In this document: positions 63,795 through 64,000 of the stretch, piece by piece | Layout of the letters: each line of letters begins with the position of its first letter | How positions within the stretch are numbered: the first letter of the stretch is position 1 | Origin: Paraeggerthella hominis | GTDB lineage: Bacteria > Actinomycetota > Coriobacteriia > Coriobacteriales > Eggerthellaceae | Length of the DNA: 64,000 nt | Assembly (NCBI RefSeq): GCF_021044775.1 | Contig: NZ_JAJNOQ010000003.1 | Location: forward strand, 248,001 to 312,000 | Direction: 5' to 3' | Translations under genes and position numbers: made by a program | The notes under the pieces: model-generated | The model's input: the letters and a program-made list of their open reading frames with translations, nothing else | Told to the model about the DNA's origin: nothing | Databases searched by the model: none

Positions 63795-63814
63795 AAGTTA
63801 ACTTTAAGCAACTG
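63795..63814. promoter_or_regulatory. DtxR-like box, second of two
   Basis: AAGTTAACTTTAAGCAACTG shares AAGTTA, TT-A-G and AACT with the 15470 palindrome. It lies 48 bases before the DUF6110 gene start, in an AT-rich island. Confidence 0.5.
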
Positions 63815-63861
63815 TAAAGGATGTTGCGAACGATGCGCGCGAGCGCAAGAAAGGGGCATGC

Positions 63862-64000
63862 ATGGACTTCCCGAAGAAGAGCGGCTGGCTGATCGGGGCG
63901 GGCGTGTTGCTGGGGGCGGTGGGGGCGAAGGCCCTGACGGGTCCAACGGCTAAGAAGTGCTACGTGCAGGGCGTTGCGAAGGGGCTGCAAGCGAAGGCCG
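63862..64000 (+). CDS. DUF6110 family protein, N-terminal part (cut by window end)
   Basis: 46 residues visible: a hydrophobic helix (GWLIGAGVLLGAVGAKALTG, about 8-27) followed by KKCYVQGVAKGLQAKA. The sequence resembles DUF6110, small proteins often placed beside heavy-metal transporters. ATG 63862 follows AAAGGGG by 5 bases; the nearer ATG at 63858 is in another frame. The downstream gene is beyond the window; a metal ATPase is a reasonable guess. Confidence 0.75.
   Translation, partial: MDFPKKSGWLIGAGVLLGAVGAKALTGPTAKKCYVQGVAKGLQAKA

Noticed and set aside
63858..63953. Short ORF MHGLPEEERLADRGG starting at 63858
   Set aside because: It is in another frame over the DUF6110 start; the 63862 frame has the hydrophobic helix and family resemblance.

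Overview
The window is high-GC, gene-dense DNA with strong Shine-Dalgarno sites and many ATGA or short overlaps. Gene content (FeoB, DUF3793 with flavodoxin, DUF6110, a HisZ-HisG fusion, an N/Q-rich Rho, GatCAB, many solute exporters) and codon use suggest an anaerobic actinobacterium of the class Coriobacteriia, probably Eggerthellaceae (Eggerthella/Gordonibacter-like). This placement is inference from family knowledge; no rRNA gene is present and I see no tRNA, CRISPR array or phage.

Layout. 1-6413: 3' part of feoB, then a response regulator, a probable 154-bp mobile element, an ABC transporter pair and a histidine kinase (an antimicrobial-peptide sensing/defence-like module), with an AraC regulator running into the kinase from the other side. 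6478-16468: MATE exporter, a TrxB-like flavoprotein without its redox cysteines, thrH, a P1B metal ATPase with a CsoR-type operator, an MFS-CsoR pair, flavodoxin and DUF3793. 16497-22299: acetyl-CoA synthetase preceded by a HEAT-like protein, MerR and MarR regulators, a GNAT enzyme and an LCP cell-wall protein. 22678-29325: NSS transporter, ychF, an aldo/keto reductase with ferredoxin-type clusters, a LarE-GNAT fusion and an amidohydrolase. 29374-35779: sigma/anti-sigma pair, recQ, pirin, and a PadR-DUF1700-DUF4097 operon. 36439-41861: gatCAB and an alanine/glycine:cation symporter. 41962-46640: a 1156-residue secreted protein with an internal sorting signal, and DUF2797. 47570-55101: a his operon (hisZG-D-C-B-H-A-F-I; hisE is not here). 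55349-64000: transaldolase-rho, sppA-metG, rnhA, an NlpC/P60 endopeptidase, engB, a 26-residue peptide gene and a DUF6110 gene cut by the window end.

Cross-links. A shared 20-bp palindrome of the DtxR (iron/manganese repressor) kind occurs between araC and the MATE gene, upstream of DUF3793-flavodoxin, and twice between the micropeptide and DUF6110 genes; with feoB at the left edge this suggests that several loci in the window belong to one metal-starvation regulon. Intergenic regions also carry a dispersed inverted-repeat family (two copies), two MITE-like elements and several large hairpins.
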